Source: Paramecium octaurelia (lineage: Eukaryota; Ciliophora; Oligohymenophorea; Peniculida; Parameciidae). From it: a stretch of DNA of 64,000 bases. The number at the start of each line of letters is the position of its first letter. The first letter of the stretch is position 1. Location: assembly GCA_905182995.1 (NCBI GenBank), contig CAJJDP010000077.1, positions 211,657 through 275,656 of the forward strand, read 5' to 3'. The notes under the pieces are model-generated. The model was not told the DNA's origin and searched no databases. It saw only the letters and a program-made list of their open reading frames with translations. The position numbers were made by a program, and so were the translations under genes. Below, in pieces: positions 25,992 through 37,218 of the stretch.

Positions 25992-27169
25992 ATGAGAGAT
26001 AGTCGAGAAAGAGCTAATACTCAAGTCAATAACAATTCTTATGAGGACATCATTAAGAAATACAAGAACATAAGTCCCACTAGCAACATGTCAACCTAAT
26101 TGGAATCTATTGAGGAAGATGAAGCTCCCTCAAATTTTTCAATTGACTAGATGGAAAAGGATACAGAGAAAAATTAATTTCTCAGGAAAGCCAACGAATT
26201 GGATCTTGTAAATCAAAATGATTGTAATCAAATTAGAATATTACATTAGCAATCTTTAAATGTACCTTGAGTGATGATAAATTAAAAGAACTCAAATAGG
26301 GTAAAAATGAATGTTGTATCTGTCACAAAAGTGCCTCACTTATTCATAAGTTGAAACAATGCAAATTCTGTGGTAATGTGGTATGCAAAGAACATGGAAA
26401 AAAGAAAAGAAAGGATCCCAGTAATCCTACCACATTCAGACGATTGTGTGAAATCTGCGAAGACAAATACATTAGACTCAGTGTAGAAACAGCTTACAAA
26501 TAGAAGAGAGATCAATTGGCTCAACAAGCCTTGGAGTTGGATACCTAATCCAAAGGGTTGTTGTAGGATATTAGATCTTTGTAGAATCAGGTTTCTGAAA
26601 TCTAATAATAAAGTGTCAAACAATAAGGGGAATACAAGTAGATACAGAATGAACTTATTTTTAAATCGTAGAAATTAGACAATGAAACTAAAGGCTTTTA
26701 GGATGAGAATGTCAAGTTGAAATCGATCATTCAATCCATCAAAAAGGAAATGCTGTCTTTGAATGAAAGACTAAATGAAAAAAAGTTAGATTCTCAAAAG
26801 AAGCAACATAATTTACATCAAATTGAACAAGAAATTCAATATAATGACATTGAATGCTAAAAAGTGAGGTTGGAAATTGAAAAGTTATCATTAACTATAC
26901 AATCCAAAAAACAAAAAGATTAACAATAAAAATTATAATAGAAATCTCAAATTCAGAAAACTGAAGTCCAAAATTATCAGCAATATATTTAAACAGATGA
27001 TTCTACAACTATTTAATAATTCAATCCATATTTAAATAGCAACAACAATTTGACAATTAATACCAATTAAAGTAGCGAAAACGAACCAGAAACATCAGAT
27101 TAGAAAAAAAAGAAATCCAAGAAGGAATCAGAAGATCGAGAAGAAGGCAGTTGTTGTTCAATCATGTGA
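25992..27169 (+). CDS. FYVE-like zinc-finger coiled-coil protein with CaaX box
   Basis: About 382 residues. One 29-nt intron (26208-26236). A zinc-finger region (ECCICHKSASLIHKLKQCKF, then CGNVVCKEHGKKKRK, then LCEICEDKY) has the eight Cys/His spacing and the basic patch of FYVE-related fingers, which bind phosphatidylinositol 3-phosphate on endosomes, though the classic R+HHCR core is not intact. A long coiled coil follows, and the protein ends SCCSIM before TGA 27167-27169. CSIM fits a CaaX prenylation signal, with a neighbouring Cys available for palmitoylation. Together these suggest a membrane-tethered, endosome-linked scaffold. It starts only 28 bp after the stop of the NPHP3-like gene. 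Confidence 0.75.
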
Positions 27170-27353
27170 TCATTAACTAAACATTTTTATTCTAAAATAA
27201 TAGTACAATTTAATTTATTATTCAAAATGATTATCTCCTCTAAAGTAGTATCAATTTCACTTTTAAGATTTCCTGCTTTATTAAATACTATAGTGTAGAT
27301 ATAATTATGATTAAGAAATAATGATGATGTTATATAATTAATATTCATTTTAT

Positions 27354-28748
27354 TCAGGTTATAAATATTTTAGATTGTAATCTAGGAGTGCTATGAAAAT
27401 ACTTCAAATCATTAGTGTTTGTTGTTGGCAATCTTTCTGATTCCAATTTTAATAACATGTCTCTTTTTTATCTCTCCATGTCCTCAATAACTTTCAATCT
27501 TCTCCTTTAGATTTCTAACTTATTTTATCTAACCAATTTAATTTCATATTATACATTTAATCTTGCAATCTCATATCCCTTTAAGAAATTCTTTATTCCA
27601 ATTATTAAAGATAGGATTATTTAAATTAATCTGCCTTCATCACTTAAGATTGTTGTGTAAGCTATTTCTGATTCAATCTCAAGAGTTTCTATTCAAGTTC
27701 TAATTGATTCTGGTGTTGAACCAATTTAGATGCTTACTCTTTCAACAATTGCTTATTCAAAAGATTAAGAGACTTATTTCTAAATATATTCTCAGACTTG
27801 GCCCTCGCTTAATTCATTTACTGATGATGTTCAAGTTCTTTATTATAATTATTTTGTAAGTCTGATAATCTCTTCTTCTCAATAAAGTTTATCTTATCCT
27901 AAAAATATTCCATCTTATCTTTTAACTTTTTTATTTTGTTCTAAAATATCTAATTAGATCTCTCTTTGATCAATTCCTAATGTTCCTAGGATTATTGAAC
28001 CTTTTAACTAAGTTAATCCATCTTTTCATATTTTTATTTATAAATTTTATTAATCTTGTTTTCATAATTCTTCAGCTTTTGTTAACAAATCTAAATACAT
28101 ATCTTAATTTACTTCTTGGATTCTTTTCATCTACAATTAATAGTTGGAATAGACATTTTGATTATGAGATTCATTGATTTGCATTGATGAATTTAAAGTC
28201 TACTGTTTTAAACTCATATATTCATTCACTTATCTCTCTTTTTATTCTTATTTTTCAAGATAGCGAATGTTGACTTTCCTTAAATTGTAATCTAGTTAAC
28301 TAATCAAATCATCGGTTTTTTTTTTAAACTCCTCGTATTTAAGTTTATTCTAGATTTCAAATATTCTACGTTGGATCTCCTTCTCGTGTTGTTTCTACTC
28401 AGTTGACCATAATTCATTTTATGCTGTCTTCTTATCCCTTTTCTATTTCTCTACATCATGAAGTTGTTTTTGTTTCTCTTACTAGATCTTGAGCTACTCA
28501 TTCTAATATCGTTAGGTGAGGATCTGATTAACAGCAGTAAGTGTACTTGTTCTTACAATTTTCGATCTTTTGTTTCTATTTAAAGATTGCGATCGAAAAG
28601 GTCATTCAATTTCTATTCATTTATTTTTCTCTACTTCGCCAAGAGTTCTTCATGTTTCAACAATACATCCATCTATTGATTCTAATTGATTTATAAATAT
28701 GGATTGTACAAATTTCTGAATCATTTTCTCTGGAAGTGGAGCATTCAT
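27354..28748 (-). CDS. Coiled-coil protein with four tiny introns
   Basis: Minus-strand gene from ATG complementing 28746-28748 (MNAPLPEKMIQKF) to TGA complementing 27354-27356. Introns of 28, 23, 22 and 26 nt, all GT...AG with GTA starts, restore one frame of about 430 residues. The product is Gln/Lys/Glu-rich coiled coil almost throughout (KLKNYENKINKIYKQKYEKM, LEQKLLRLNQKQLTQQ) and ends in a more polar tail (RLPTTNTNDLKYFHSTP). No catalytic domain was seen; a structural role is likely. It converges on the FYVE-like gene with 184 bp between stops. Coding evidence is strong, functional evidence weak. Confidence 0.65.
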
Positions 28749-28859
28749 TACTTTTTTAATTATATCATATATTTTACTCTATCTATATTAAGTAAAACGA
28801 GTGATTTATAAATAGATTTTTATTAAATCTAAAATCAATTTCCATAGGATTTCCCTGAG

Positions 28860-29555
28860 TCATTAATTTCTTCTCTTAAGTAAGTTAATTAAAATGTCGA
28901 TATGCTAAGTGTTTTTGTTTTGAGTTTCCATGGGCTTAGGTGATCTCAATTTCAAGGGATTAATATTATTCTTTTTATAAATTTGTTGCATTTGTTTAGA
29001 AAAATCTTATATCTCAGGAACTGAAGGAAAATCTTATCTAACTTTTTCAGGACGTATTTTCTTATGACCCAATAAATCATTTAGTTTTTTAATGCTCAAA
29101 TGATCATTCAGTTCATGCGATTGGTTGTATTCTACTTCTGTTATACTTTTTTTATTTTCCTTGTTTTTCGATGGACTCATCCTAGGTTCCACTGACATTC
29201 TATTCTGTGATAACTCATGCACCGAATAACCTTGAATAATGGAAGGTAGCTTTTGCCTTATGAATTTTCTTTACTATCCTTATTCGAACTGGTTTTCTGA
29301 GTATATCTATCTATGTACAACTGATGGGCCATAGCGCAAAGAAAGTAATTGTCTTTCAGTAACACTCCCACCCAAAATAGGTATTTGATGTAAAATAGAT
29401 GGAGATTCATCCGTTATACATCTAAAATCAGAGCTCATTTAATTTAAATTTCTTTGAATTGAAATGCTCTTCACTTTCTTGCTTGTTTATAATGCTCTTT
29501 TAGATGGAGGTGCTTATTCATTATTTATATTAAGTTGTAAATCAAAATTATACAT
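28860..29555 (-). CDS. Hypothetical Ser/Gln-rich basic protein
   Basis: Uninterrupted 231-residue frame from ATG complementing 29553-29555 (MYNFDLQLNINNEQAPPSKR) to TGA complementing 28860-28862. Low-complexity and basic, with PRMSPSKNKENKKS and LNDLLGHKKIRPEKV; no membrane helix and no recognised domain. It lies 9 bp after the stop of the kelch gene on the same strand. Most of it falls in the first copy of the 1,424-bp duplicated block, and a truncated second copy sits at 30328-30980; this left copy is the complete one. Confidence 0.6.
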
Positions 29556-29564
29556 AATTTTATA

Positions 29565-30326
29565 TCATTAATATTTAAATCCACTTTAATTTCCAAATAA
29601 CAAAGGTTATTCATTCTCTGTTAGTATGTAAACATTATTGCATTACACAATTGCACTTTGAGTGTTGAACTCAATCGAATTTGGCAACTCTTTCGACTTC
29701 TACAGTGTCTTTGTCTTCAAATTGAGAATCTTATTATTAATTCAAATCAAATACCTAAGTTTCGTTACTCTTAACATCATGAACTGATCCACCCAGAATT
29801 AGTACCTGATCATATGATGTCTTTATGGCACAACTATTAAATGGCAACCTCAAATATCCATTAGACAGGAACTTGAACTCTACCTTAGTCTTAAATCAAA
29901 TATAAAACAGATCATACCCAAGCATTCTTCTAGATATCATACGATTCAATTGAGTTGCATGGAGTAAAGATATCGCATTTGCCACCTATCTTAAACAAAG
30001 TATTGTTATCTACTGCAACCAATGCACACCCACTACATTTGAAATAGGGATCCTCAATTGTTTGCCATCTCTTTGTATTTAAATCTAATTTCTCTGCCTT
30101 AGCCATGGATGTATTTTCATCATTGGTTGATGATCCGCCGACAACAAATAGGAAATTGCCAATCTAACATGCAGAAGTCATTGATCTAGGCAAAACCATT
30201 TCTGAATGTAAATTTAACTATAAAGTGGTATGATTAAATTCATAAACCGAAGCAATAGCTTTGAATCTTGATTTATCTCTATCAACTCCACCGATAACCA
30301 AATGTTTACCTGAAGCAGTAGTGTAT
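29565..30326 (-). pseudogene. Duplicated 3' fragment of the kelch gene (assembly artefact)
   Basis: Contains the C-terminal kelch repeats and stop of the kelch gene, cut at the N gap at 30327 and therefore lacking the 5' part. It is the left copy of sequence present intact at 30990-31751. It should not be counted as a separate gene. Confidence 0.8.
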
Positions 30327-30327
30327 N

Positions 30328-30980
30328 TGCTAAGTGTTTTTGTTTTGAGTTTCCATGGGCTTAGGTGATCTCAATTTCAAGGGATTAATATTATTCTTTT
30401 TATAAATTTGTTGCATTTGTTTAGAAAAATCTTATATCTCAGGAACTGAAGGAAAATCTTATCTAACTTTTTCAGGACGTATTTTCTTATGACCCAATAA
30501 ATCATTTAGTTTTTTAATGCTCAAATGATCATTCAGTTCATGCGATTGGTTGTATTCTACTTCTGTTATACTTTTTTTATTTTCCTTGTTTTTCGATGGA
30601 CTCATCCTAGGTTCCACTGACATTCTATTCTGTGATAACTCATGCACCGAATAACCTTGAATAATGGAAGGTAGCTTTTGCCTTATGAATTTTCTTTACT
30701 ATCCTTATTCGAACTGGTTTTCTGAGTATATCTATCTATGTACAACTGATGGGCCATAGCGCAAAGAAAGTAATTGTCTTTCAGTAACACTCCCACCCAA
30801 AATAGGTATTTGATGTAAAATAGATGGAGATTCATCCGTTATACATCTAAAATCAGAGCTCATTTAATTTAAATTTCTTTGAATTGAAATGCTCTTCACT
30901 TTCTTGCTTGTTTATAATGCTCTTTTAGATGGAGGTGCTTATTCATTATTTATATTAAGTTGTAAATCAAAATTATACAT
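30328..30980 (-). pseudogene. Duplicated 5' fragment of the Ser/Gln-rich gene (assembly artefact)
   Basis: Second copy of the gene at 28860-29555, starting at ATG complementing 30978-30980 and cut at the N at 30327, so it lacks the last codons and the stop. Not a real paralogue if the duplication is an assembly overlap. Confidence 0.8.
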
Positions 30981-30989
30981 AATTTTATA

Positions 30990-33024
30990 TCATTAATATT
31001 TAAATCCACTTTAATTTCCAAATAACAAAGGTTATTCATTCTCTGTTAGTATGTAAACATTATTGCATTACACAATTGCACTTTGAGTGTTGAACTCAAT
31101 CGAATTTGGCAACTCTTTCGACTTCTACAGTGTCTTTGTCTTCAAATTGAGAATCTTATTATTAATTCAAATCAAATACCTAAGTTTCGTTACTCTTAAC
31201 ATCATGAACTGATCCACCCAGAATTAGTACCTGATCATATGATGTCTTTATGGCACAACTATTAAATGGCAACCTCAAATATCCATTAGACAGGAACTTG
31301 AACTCTACCTTAGTCTTAAATCAAATATAAAACAGATCATACCCAAGCATTCTTCTAGATATCATACGATTCAATTGAGTTGCATGGAGTAAAGATATCG
31401 CATTTGCCACCTATCTTAAACAAAGTATTGTTATCTACTGCAACCAATGCACACCCACTACATTTGAAATAGGGATCCTCAATTGTTTGCCATCTCTTTG
31501 TATTTAAATCTAATTTCTCTGCCTTAGCCATGGATGTATTTTCATCATTGGTTGATGATCCGCCGACAACAAATAGGAAATTGCCAATCTAACATGCAGA
31601 AGTCATTGATCTAGGCAAAACCATTTCTGAATGTAAATTTAACTATAAAGTGGTATGATTAAATTCATAAACCGAAGCAATAGCTTTGAATCTTGATTTA
31701 TCTCTATCAACTCCACCGATAACCAAATGTTTACCTGAAGCAGTAGTGTATAGTCTATGATATAGGGGGATCTTTGTTGTACTATTGATAGTTTCAATCC
31801 TATATTGCTCTGATTAGATGTCGTAGATATAAGCAGCATAACCACCTTCCTCTAATCTGACAAGTACTTAAGATTCATCATCCTCAAAGTGATTTGAATG
31901 ATTAATTTGGTATTTTGCTTCATCGTTTGTAAGGCTTTCAGAGATTAAAGTTATTGGATTTACCAGAGGAGGTGGTATTTCAGAGACACGAGTTAATTTA
32001 ACTGTAGATTGATTTGATTTATCTTCATTTTTAAGACTCTTATTGATTGTAAGATTACTAAGTTACTTAGTGCTTGGTTATTAGGTATTCTTGATAAAGT
32101 AACACATTTTTTTACAATAAGTTTAAAATAGTTCAATGTTGTTCTTATCAAAGATTATTTTAATTTGAGATTGCTGATAATTTTCGATTAATCTATCTAA
32201 AGAAATAAGACTATTGTCAGAAAATAGTTATTATTTGGCATCACATATTTAGATGACAGCCCTAACATAGTTATCATTGTGCAAATCTTCTTATAATTTA
32301 CTAAGTTTATGTTTTTGCTATAAGATATCTTATTCTATTTAATTCAACTATTTTAAATATTCTTCTTAATTTTGATCCTTTAAATCTTTGTACAATGTTT
32401 CAAAATAGTCATCTATGATATTTGTGATTTATTCATGGATTGATCTCAATTGCCCTAGATTATTATTGTAAATAATAGATGGTTGTTCTTAGAAATACTT
32501 CTTACAATCTAACAATTTAAATGACAATGATTTGGATAGTTCATCTATCTTATAGGTGTTATCTTTTCTGACTCTTTGAATGTTTTCTAATTTGGGAACT
32601 CTTCCTTTCTTTTAGTGCATCTCAAGATGTTCATTGATACATTCTGGACAGAGGGGTTCAATACAATTCTAAAAGGGAATTACAATGAAACGTACTTGTT
32701 CTTGGCATAGATTAGTGATGAAGAATTCTGGATGAGTTGGACATGGAACATACATGAAATTAGCAAATTAAGTCATGTTGGACATCTTGCTAGTATTGTT
32801 GATATTGACTTCGCCAAAGATACTGCCAATATCAGATTGGTCAACGTTGATTATTTTAGATTTGACTTATTAAGTGGGTGGCAAGTTCTTATGATTCTGA
32901 ATTGTAATTTAAATTAAGTTACTTGCTCATTCTCTTGAGTGTTCTGTCTTTCATGTGGCGAGACATACCTTTTAGATGCACTATGACTGCGACTGTCATT
33001 AATGGGGGATTGAGACCTATTCAT
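30990..33024 (-). CDS. Kelch-repeat protein with B-box-like N-terminus
   Basis: Start ATG complementing 33022-33024 opens a Ser-rich N-terminus (MNRSQSPINDSRSHSASKR); a 26-nt intron (32897-32922) joins it to a Cys/His region (PCPTHPEF ... NCIEPLCPECINEHLEMHQ) resembling a B-box finger. A coiled coil follows (LSKLQEDLHNDN), then kelch blades marked by double glycines: VIGGVDRDKSRFKA, FVVGGSSTNDENT, LFKIGGKCDIF, VLILGGSVHD. Two further short introns (28 and 25 nt) lie in the kelch region. Kelch propellers bind protein partners, often as E3-ligase adaptors or cytoskeletal linkers. The stop complements 30990-30992. Its 5' end is 21 bp from the start of the divergent LamG-like gene. The 3' third is duplicated at 29565-30326. 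Confidence 0.75.
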
Positions 33025-33045
33025 AAATATTCAAATTTTTATAAT
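33025..33045. promoter_or_regulatory. 21-bp divergent intergenic spacer
   Basis: Only 21 A/T-dominated bases (18 of 21 A/T) separate the putative start codons of the kelch gene (-) and the secreted LamG-like gene (+). If both starts are right, initiation signals for one or both transcripts must lie within coding sequence. A downstream in-frame Met in the kelch gene near 32790 is an alternative start that would widen the spacer to about 250 bp. Confidence 0.4.
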
Positions 33046-34081
33046 ATGTTAAATTTAATTTTCATTCTTGTTTCAGCAATATATTCTCAAGAACCAGAAC
33101 TTTGTTATAAATTAGAGGGTCATTTATGTGTGAACAACCAAATAGCAGACATGACATTTGTGCCCTTGGATTCAACTGTAGGTTTATGGAGATTCGACAA
33201 GAATCAGATGGACGATAGTCAATTGTTAAATCACCTATCTCAACCTTGTGAGCTTGGTCCAGGTAGAGGAGCTGTTGGCAATTCTGCCTATTATAGTGGA
33301 GAGTAATATTCGATAATCCCACATCATGATCAATATCATGAGATAGTCACAATATCAATGTGGATCTACCCCTTGTCCTCATAGTAGTCATTTACTACCA
33401 TTTTGCGTAAGGCTTCAAAGTCTACCGAATATACTCCGACTATTTTGTTGTGGCCATTTCATGATGAGGCCAATGTTGGAGGTGGACAGATAGAGGTGAT
33501 AGTCAGTACTTCATATGACAAGGAGAACCTGCGTAGTAAGGGGAGTGTGACTGGTAGGAAGTGGAATCATTTAGCAATTGTGTTGTAAGGTTTAAGCATT
33601 GATTTATATATAAACGGTATTCATGACAATGTATTGTCTTTGAAGGCCAGACCCTTGAAGAACGATGGACCCTTTTATGTGGGAGGAGATCCCTGGTTCA
33701 ACGGTCCACTATTGTATTTAGATGATCTAACATTCTACAACATACCATTCTTATGTACATTTATTATATATCTACATATAAGAATTGGAAATCAGCAAAC
33801 TAGTTAACTTCCCTGGACAAGTAAATAATAGACTGTTCTATTTGGGCTGTGATGGATGCAATTACCATCAGAGTTTGAGTAGTTGTAAATAGGGATGGCA
33901 TTTGTGTTCTCTGTCCGAGTTAACATCTGGTATATATATGCATGCTCGTTAAAATGGGTGGTTGCGATTAACAAAAGATTTTTGGTCAAGAGTAGATGAA
34001 ATAGATTAAGAATTGGCGAAGAACTATTTGGATCCTCAAAAAACAAAGGCTGCTATTTGTTGTTCAGATTCTTTTTATTGA
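33046..34081 (+). CDS. Secreted LamG/concanavalin-like protein
   Basis: Begins with a classical signal peptide (MLNLIFILVSAIYSQEPEL). A jelly-roll (LamG-like) domain follows: VGLWRFDKNQMDDSQLLNHL, ITISMWIYP-type strand, WNHLAIVLQGLSIDLYING, GPFYVGGDPWFNGPLLYLDD. A 28-nt intron (33755-33782) leads to a Cys-rich module (LGCDGCNYHQSLSSCKQGWH, LCSLSEL, AICCSD). It stops at TGA 34079-34081; about 335 residues. Such architecture fits a secreted glycan- or protein-binding factor. The Cys-rich tail resembles modules of alveolate LamG proteins, but I cannot name it. Confidence 0.7.
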
Positions 34082-34105
34082 TTTATTATTGGAATTAATA
34101 TTACC

Positions 34106-34846
34106 ATGGTTTACTCCCATAATAGTATTAATTAATATATGTAAAATACTAATTTGATTTCATTAAAATCAAATACTCCCACTTGTATCACTGTGTCCAT
34201 TGAGATCAGTCCTAATAAATACAAAAAGAAATGCATTTTGTACATTATTGTCTATCAATAATAACGCAAGATCAGCACTCATCAGATACTGCAACCATTT
34301 CCTAATGAATATACAATCAGTCAGTTAAAACATCAAAGTATGTACACTCTGAAGATTAGAATGGAACATGGACAGGAGAATCTATTGCAGACTTTGCATT
34401 GTAACACTAAGTCAGATTCGAATGTTGTCATTGCAAGTGTCTAATAACATTCGCACTTAATCAGAGACCCAGTCTATTCCAATAGTGAATAACAATTAGT
34501 GGATGTGATTGCTGCTGAAAATGAGGGAATCAACATATTCGAAAGCAGGCAGGAGATCAAATCTATGATTCAGAGGGCTCGGAACAACTCATCTGCCAAA
34601 GGATTCATCTATTCGGAATACAAAGTCAACAAGCCTCCTGAATTGAAGTAAGAGAGATTGAAACGCATTTGGATGATCTCGAAAGGATAGGAGTTCTTTG
34701 ATGAAGTGTATGGCAACATTGATCCTGGCTTCCAATTCCTCAAAAATGACTGGTTTATGGGACCATTTTACAGTTATGATCCTAACGAAGAATTATTACG
34801 TAAAAATTAAGAAAACCGTGATTTGTAAATTAATTAATCATTATGA
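34106..34846 (+). CDS. Hypothetical protein
   Basis: Uninterrupted 246-residue frame from ATG 34106 (MVYSHNSINQYMQNTNLIS) to TGA 34844-34846, starting 24 bp after the LamG-like gene. It has a beta-rich N-terminal half (CITVSIEISPNKYKKKCILY) and a distinctive C-terminal segment, VYGNIDPGFQFLKNDWFMGP, rich in aromatic residues and likely to be structured. No signal peptide or membrane helix. Family unknown. Confidence 0.65.
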
Positions 34847-34876
34847 CATTATATTGTATTTAAAATTTAACATCAA

Positions 34877-35966
34877 ATGGAGGCTTTTTTTGATTTCAGG
34901 TAATCATCCTCATCCACTCTAGTTATTTCGAAGATCTAAGAAAAATTTGCTCACGGGATACTTACAAAGAAAAATTGAAGCTCTTTCTTTTTAATCCATA
35001 TATGGAATTGAAGGAGCATCAAGAAACAGTCGATCTCTTCATTGAATATGTAATGTATTTCTCATCTCATCTAGGCCGAGTTGTCGCAAGAATATGGGAT
35101 CACTTTTGAACATATGGTCAATCATAACATTGGCATTAAAGAACCTTAATTCTACCATTACTTTTTCAATAAACTCAAAGAAACAAATTACAGAAAAGCT
35201 CTTTAATGCATTCAAATGGCTAAGCAGTATTATTTTATATATATAATTATAAAATAGATTCTGCTACTCAAATTTCGAGTAAATAGATAGCATGAACAAA
35301 GAATTGGAAAACATCCTACTCTTTCAATTTGAATCCTATTATCATTCTCAAAACTACTCCAAAAAACAAATAGAAGAGAAACTCAAACTATTTGAACTCA
35401 AGTTTTACTAATCCAAAAACAAGAGAATCTAAATTCACATCGACGAACAATTCAGAAAATTGGATCTCAAAGCTATCATCCATGAAATTGAGTCATTCAA
35501 AGAAAATAAGTGCAATTCCAATGCATCCACTCAAATCCCCATCTCTCAATCCTATCAACATCTGAACCCTGAAGAATCTGATTTCAATTGTCAACTAGAA
35601 TCCAAGGAATTCAAACTACTCAAACCCAAATTTCAAAACAATCGCAACAACCTACAAATAATCACTCAATCCCCTAATTTCTCTAATGATATTGCTCTTT
35701 CAGAAGAAATCAACAAACTCACCCCAATCAGTTCCTCCTCCACATCCAGCAGGTACATCTTTAAAATCAACAACAATTACAACATCAAATCCAACCAATA
35801 ACAAAAATTAATCATACCCATACCCACCATCAATCAATAAATCAGTCCCTTAAAATAATTCAGTCGAATGAAGTACAAAAGCATCTAGAAGCTCAGACAA
35901 TTAATTTTTGAAGACAATGTGTAAAGCTCTGTCAAAGAACCATTAATATTTGAATCACCTTAATGA
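34877..35966 (+). CDS. Hypothetical protein with BART-like helical N-terminus
   Basis: Three short introns (34900-34922, 23 nt; 35050-35074, 25 nt; 35227-35257, 31 nt) give one frame of about 336 residues ending at TGA 35964-35966. The N-terminal helical region (MEAFFDFSYFEDLRKI, LKLFLFNPYMELKEHQETVD, LFIEYAELSQEYGITFEHMV) recalls the BART domain of ARL2BP/CFAP36 proteins, which bind Arl2/Arl3 GTPases, but the similarity is loose. The C-terminal part is low-complexity (Asn/Ser/Gln). It begins 30 bp after the previous stop on the same strand. Confidence 0.6.
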
Positions 35967-36120
35967 TATCTGTGTATACTTAAACTATAAACAAAATAAT
36001 TTATTTAATTATGTATTGCTTTTTTAGAACCTAAACTACAAATAAAAGAAGTTTTCTTGAACTCTCTCCTATGGTTTCCTAGTTGCAACAACATGAATTT
36101 CAAGCTATACAGAATGCTGA

Positions 36121-37141
36121 AATCTAGAGAAATTAAATTACTTAAGGCAACTTCTAAGTAATTCCAACTTATTTGTAAACTTTCATTAATAACTTGGTAT
36201 CAACATAAAATATCATTAGAGACCAATACTAAGCAGACAATCATTCTTCCATCCTCAATTCGAATATCAACCTATTGTGAGCCACTCTTTATTAAGATCT
36301 CCATAAAGTAAAAAAAATACTCTATTTCAGATAGTTAAGAAGCATTTGAAATAGATTACTTAATGTTGTTATACACATTCTGTTGCGAATCTTTGTATCA
36401 GTCAATGGGGAAAATCTACAATATTAGGAATGCAATTAGTGATGACAGATTACCAAATCCTAATGATGTAGACTTCGTTCTTGATAAATTAAAAGCAGCA
36501 TACGCTTTGATCTAGTATGTAAAAATGAATTCTAATTCGCTACTACCGAACTTATGTAGGGGAAGAACTTAGGATTTTCAAGAATTTAACCAATAATTTT
36601 TTATTAGATTTAGTACTTATATTATTGTAATGACAAACTTATTCTATTTTGAAAAATTGAAGGAAACGAATAATTATTAGAATTTGGTTAAGCGATAAAA
36701 TTTATGCGGTACAATGGTAAATTTGTTAATTTCAATTGGGAATCTCTACTAAGATCGATTAGGAATGTACTTATATTACTTGTCATTCTACTTTAAATGC
36801 CTAGGATACAAATCTATAATTGATAGGTATATTTACCAAATAGATTAAAATGATTTTAGAGAAAGATGTATTTTGATATTAATTAAATTCAAGCTTATAC
36901 TGTTATGGCTTTATCAATCCTAGAATTAAGTTCAGGGCTTAGGGAAATTAGTTAAATAATATTAGTGACAAGGGATTTGAATGAGGATTATATGGATATA
37001 TTCTAAACATAGGCTTAAAGATGGGTTGAATTTTCGGATACTCAAATTAGAGTTTATTCAGGAATTACAAATAATCAATAAGCAATCTAAACAAATGATT
37101 CGATCTTACTAAACTCTGGCCATTTTAATTGTTTGGATTGA
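36121..37141 (+). CDS. BRO1-domain-like protein
   Basis: Helical protein whose segment order matches BRO1/ALIX domains: AFEIDYLMLLYTFCCESLYQ (FEKASVLFNIAALY position), VDFVLDKLKAAYALIQYVK, a helix around LFYFEKLKETNNYQ, NLLISIGNLYQDRLGMYLYY, and YTVMALSILELSSGLREI. BRO1 domains bind ESCRT-III in membrane remodelling. Introns: 36308-36330 (23 nt) and probably 26 nt near 36867. It ends at TGA 37139-37141. The 5' end is not fixed: the frame is convincing from about 36121, but an ATG at 36011 opens a different frame, so an intron is missing from my model. The assignment rests on pattern, not on an alignment. Confidence 0.5.
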
Positions 37142-37218
37142 TTAATTATGAGATATATTATATCATCCCAGATTTGTATTTTATTAATAAATATTCATTT
37201 GGAATAATCATAACTATA

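Larger units (their letters stand above)
28903..31751. repeat. Direct duplication of 1,424 bp around a single N (assembly overlap)
   Basis: 28903-30326 and 30328-31751 appear identical (offset 1,425), separated by one N at 30327. The identity was checked at both ends and through shared open frames, for example the same 62-residue frame at both sites. The left flank (28902) and right flank (31752) are unique. An abrupt exact copy on both sides of a single N is what two overlapping contigs joined without merging would produce. Confidence 0.9.

Noticed and set aside
28903..31751. True tandem gene duplication of the kelch/Ser-rich pair.
   Set aside because: Copies appear identical, meet at a single N and are cut mid-gene; two other N characters show the same pattern. 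Assembly overlap explains all three.
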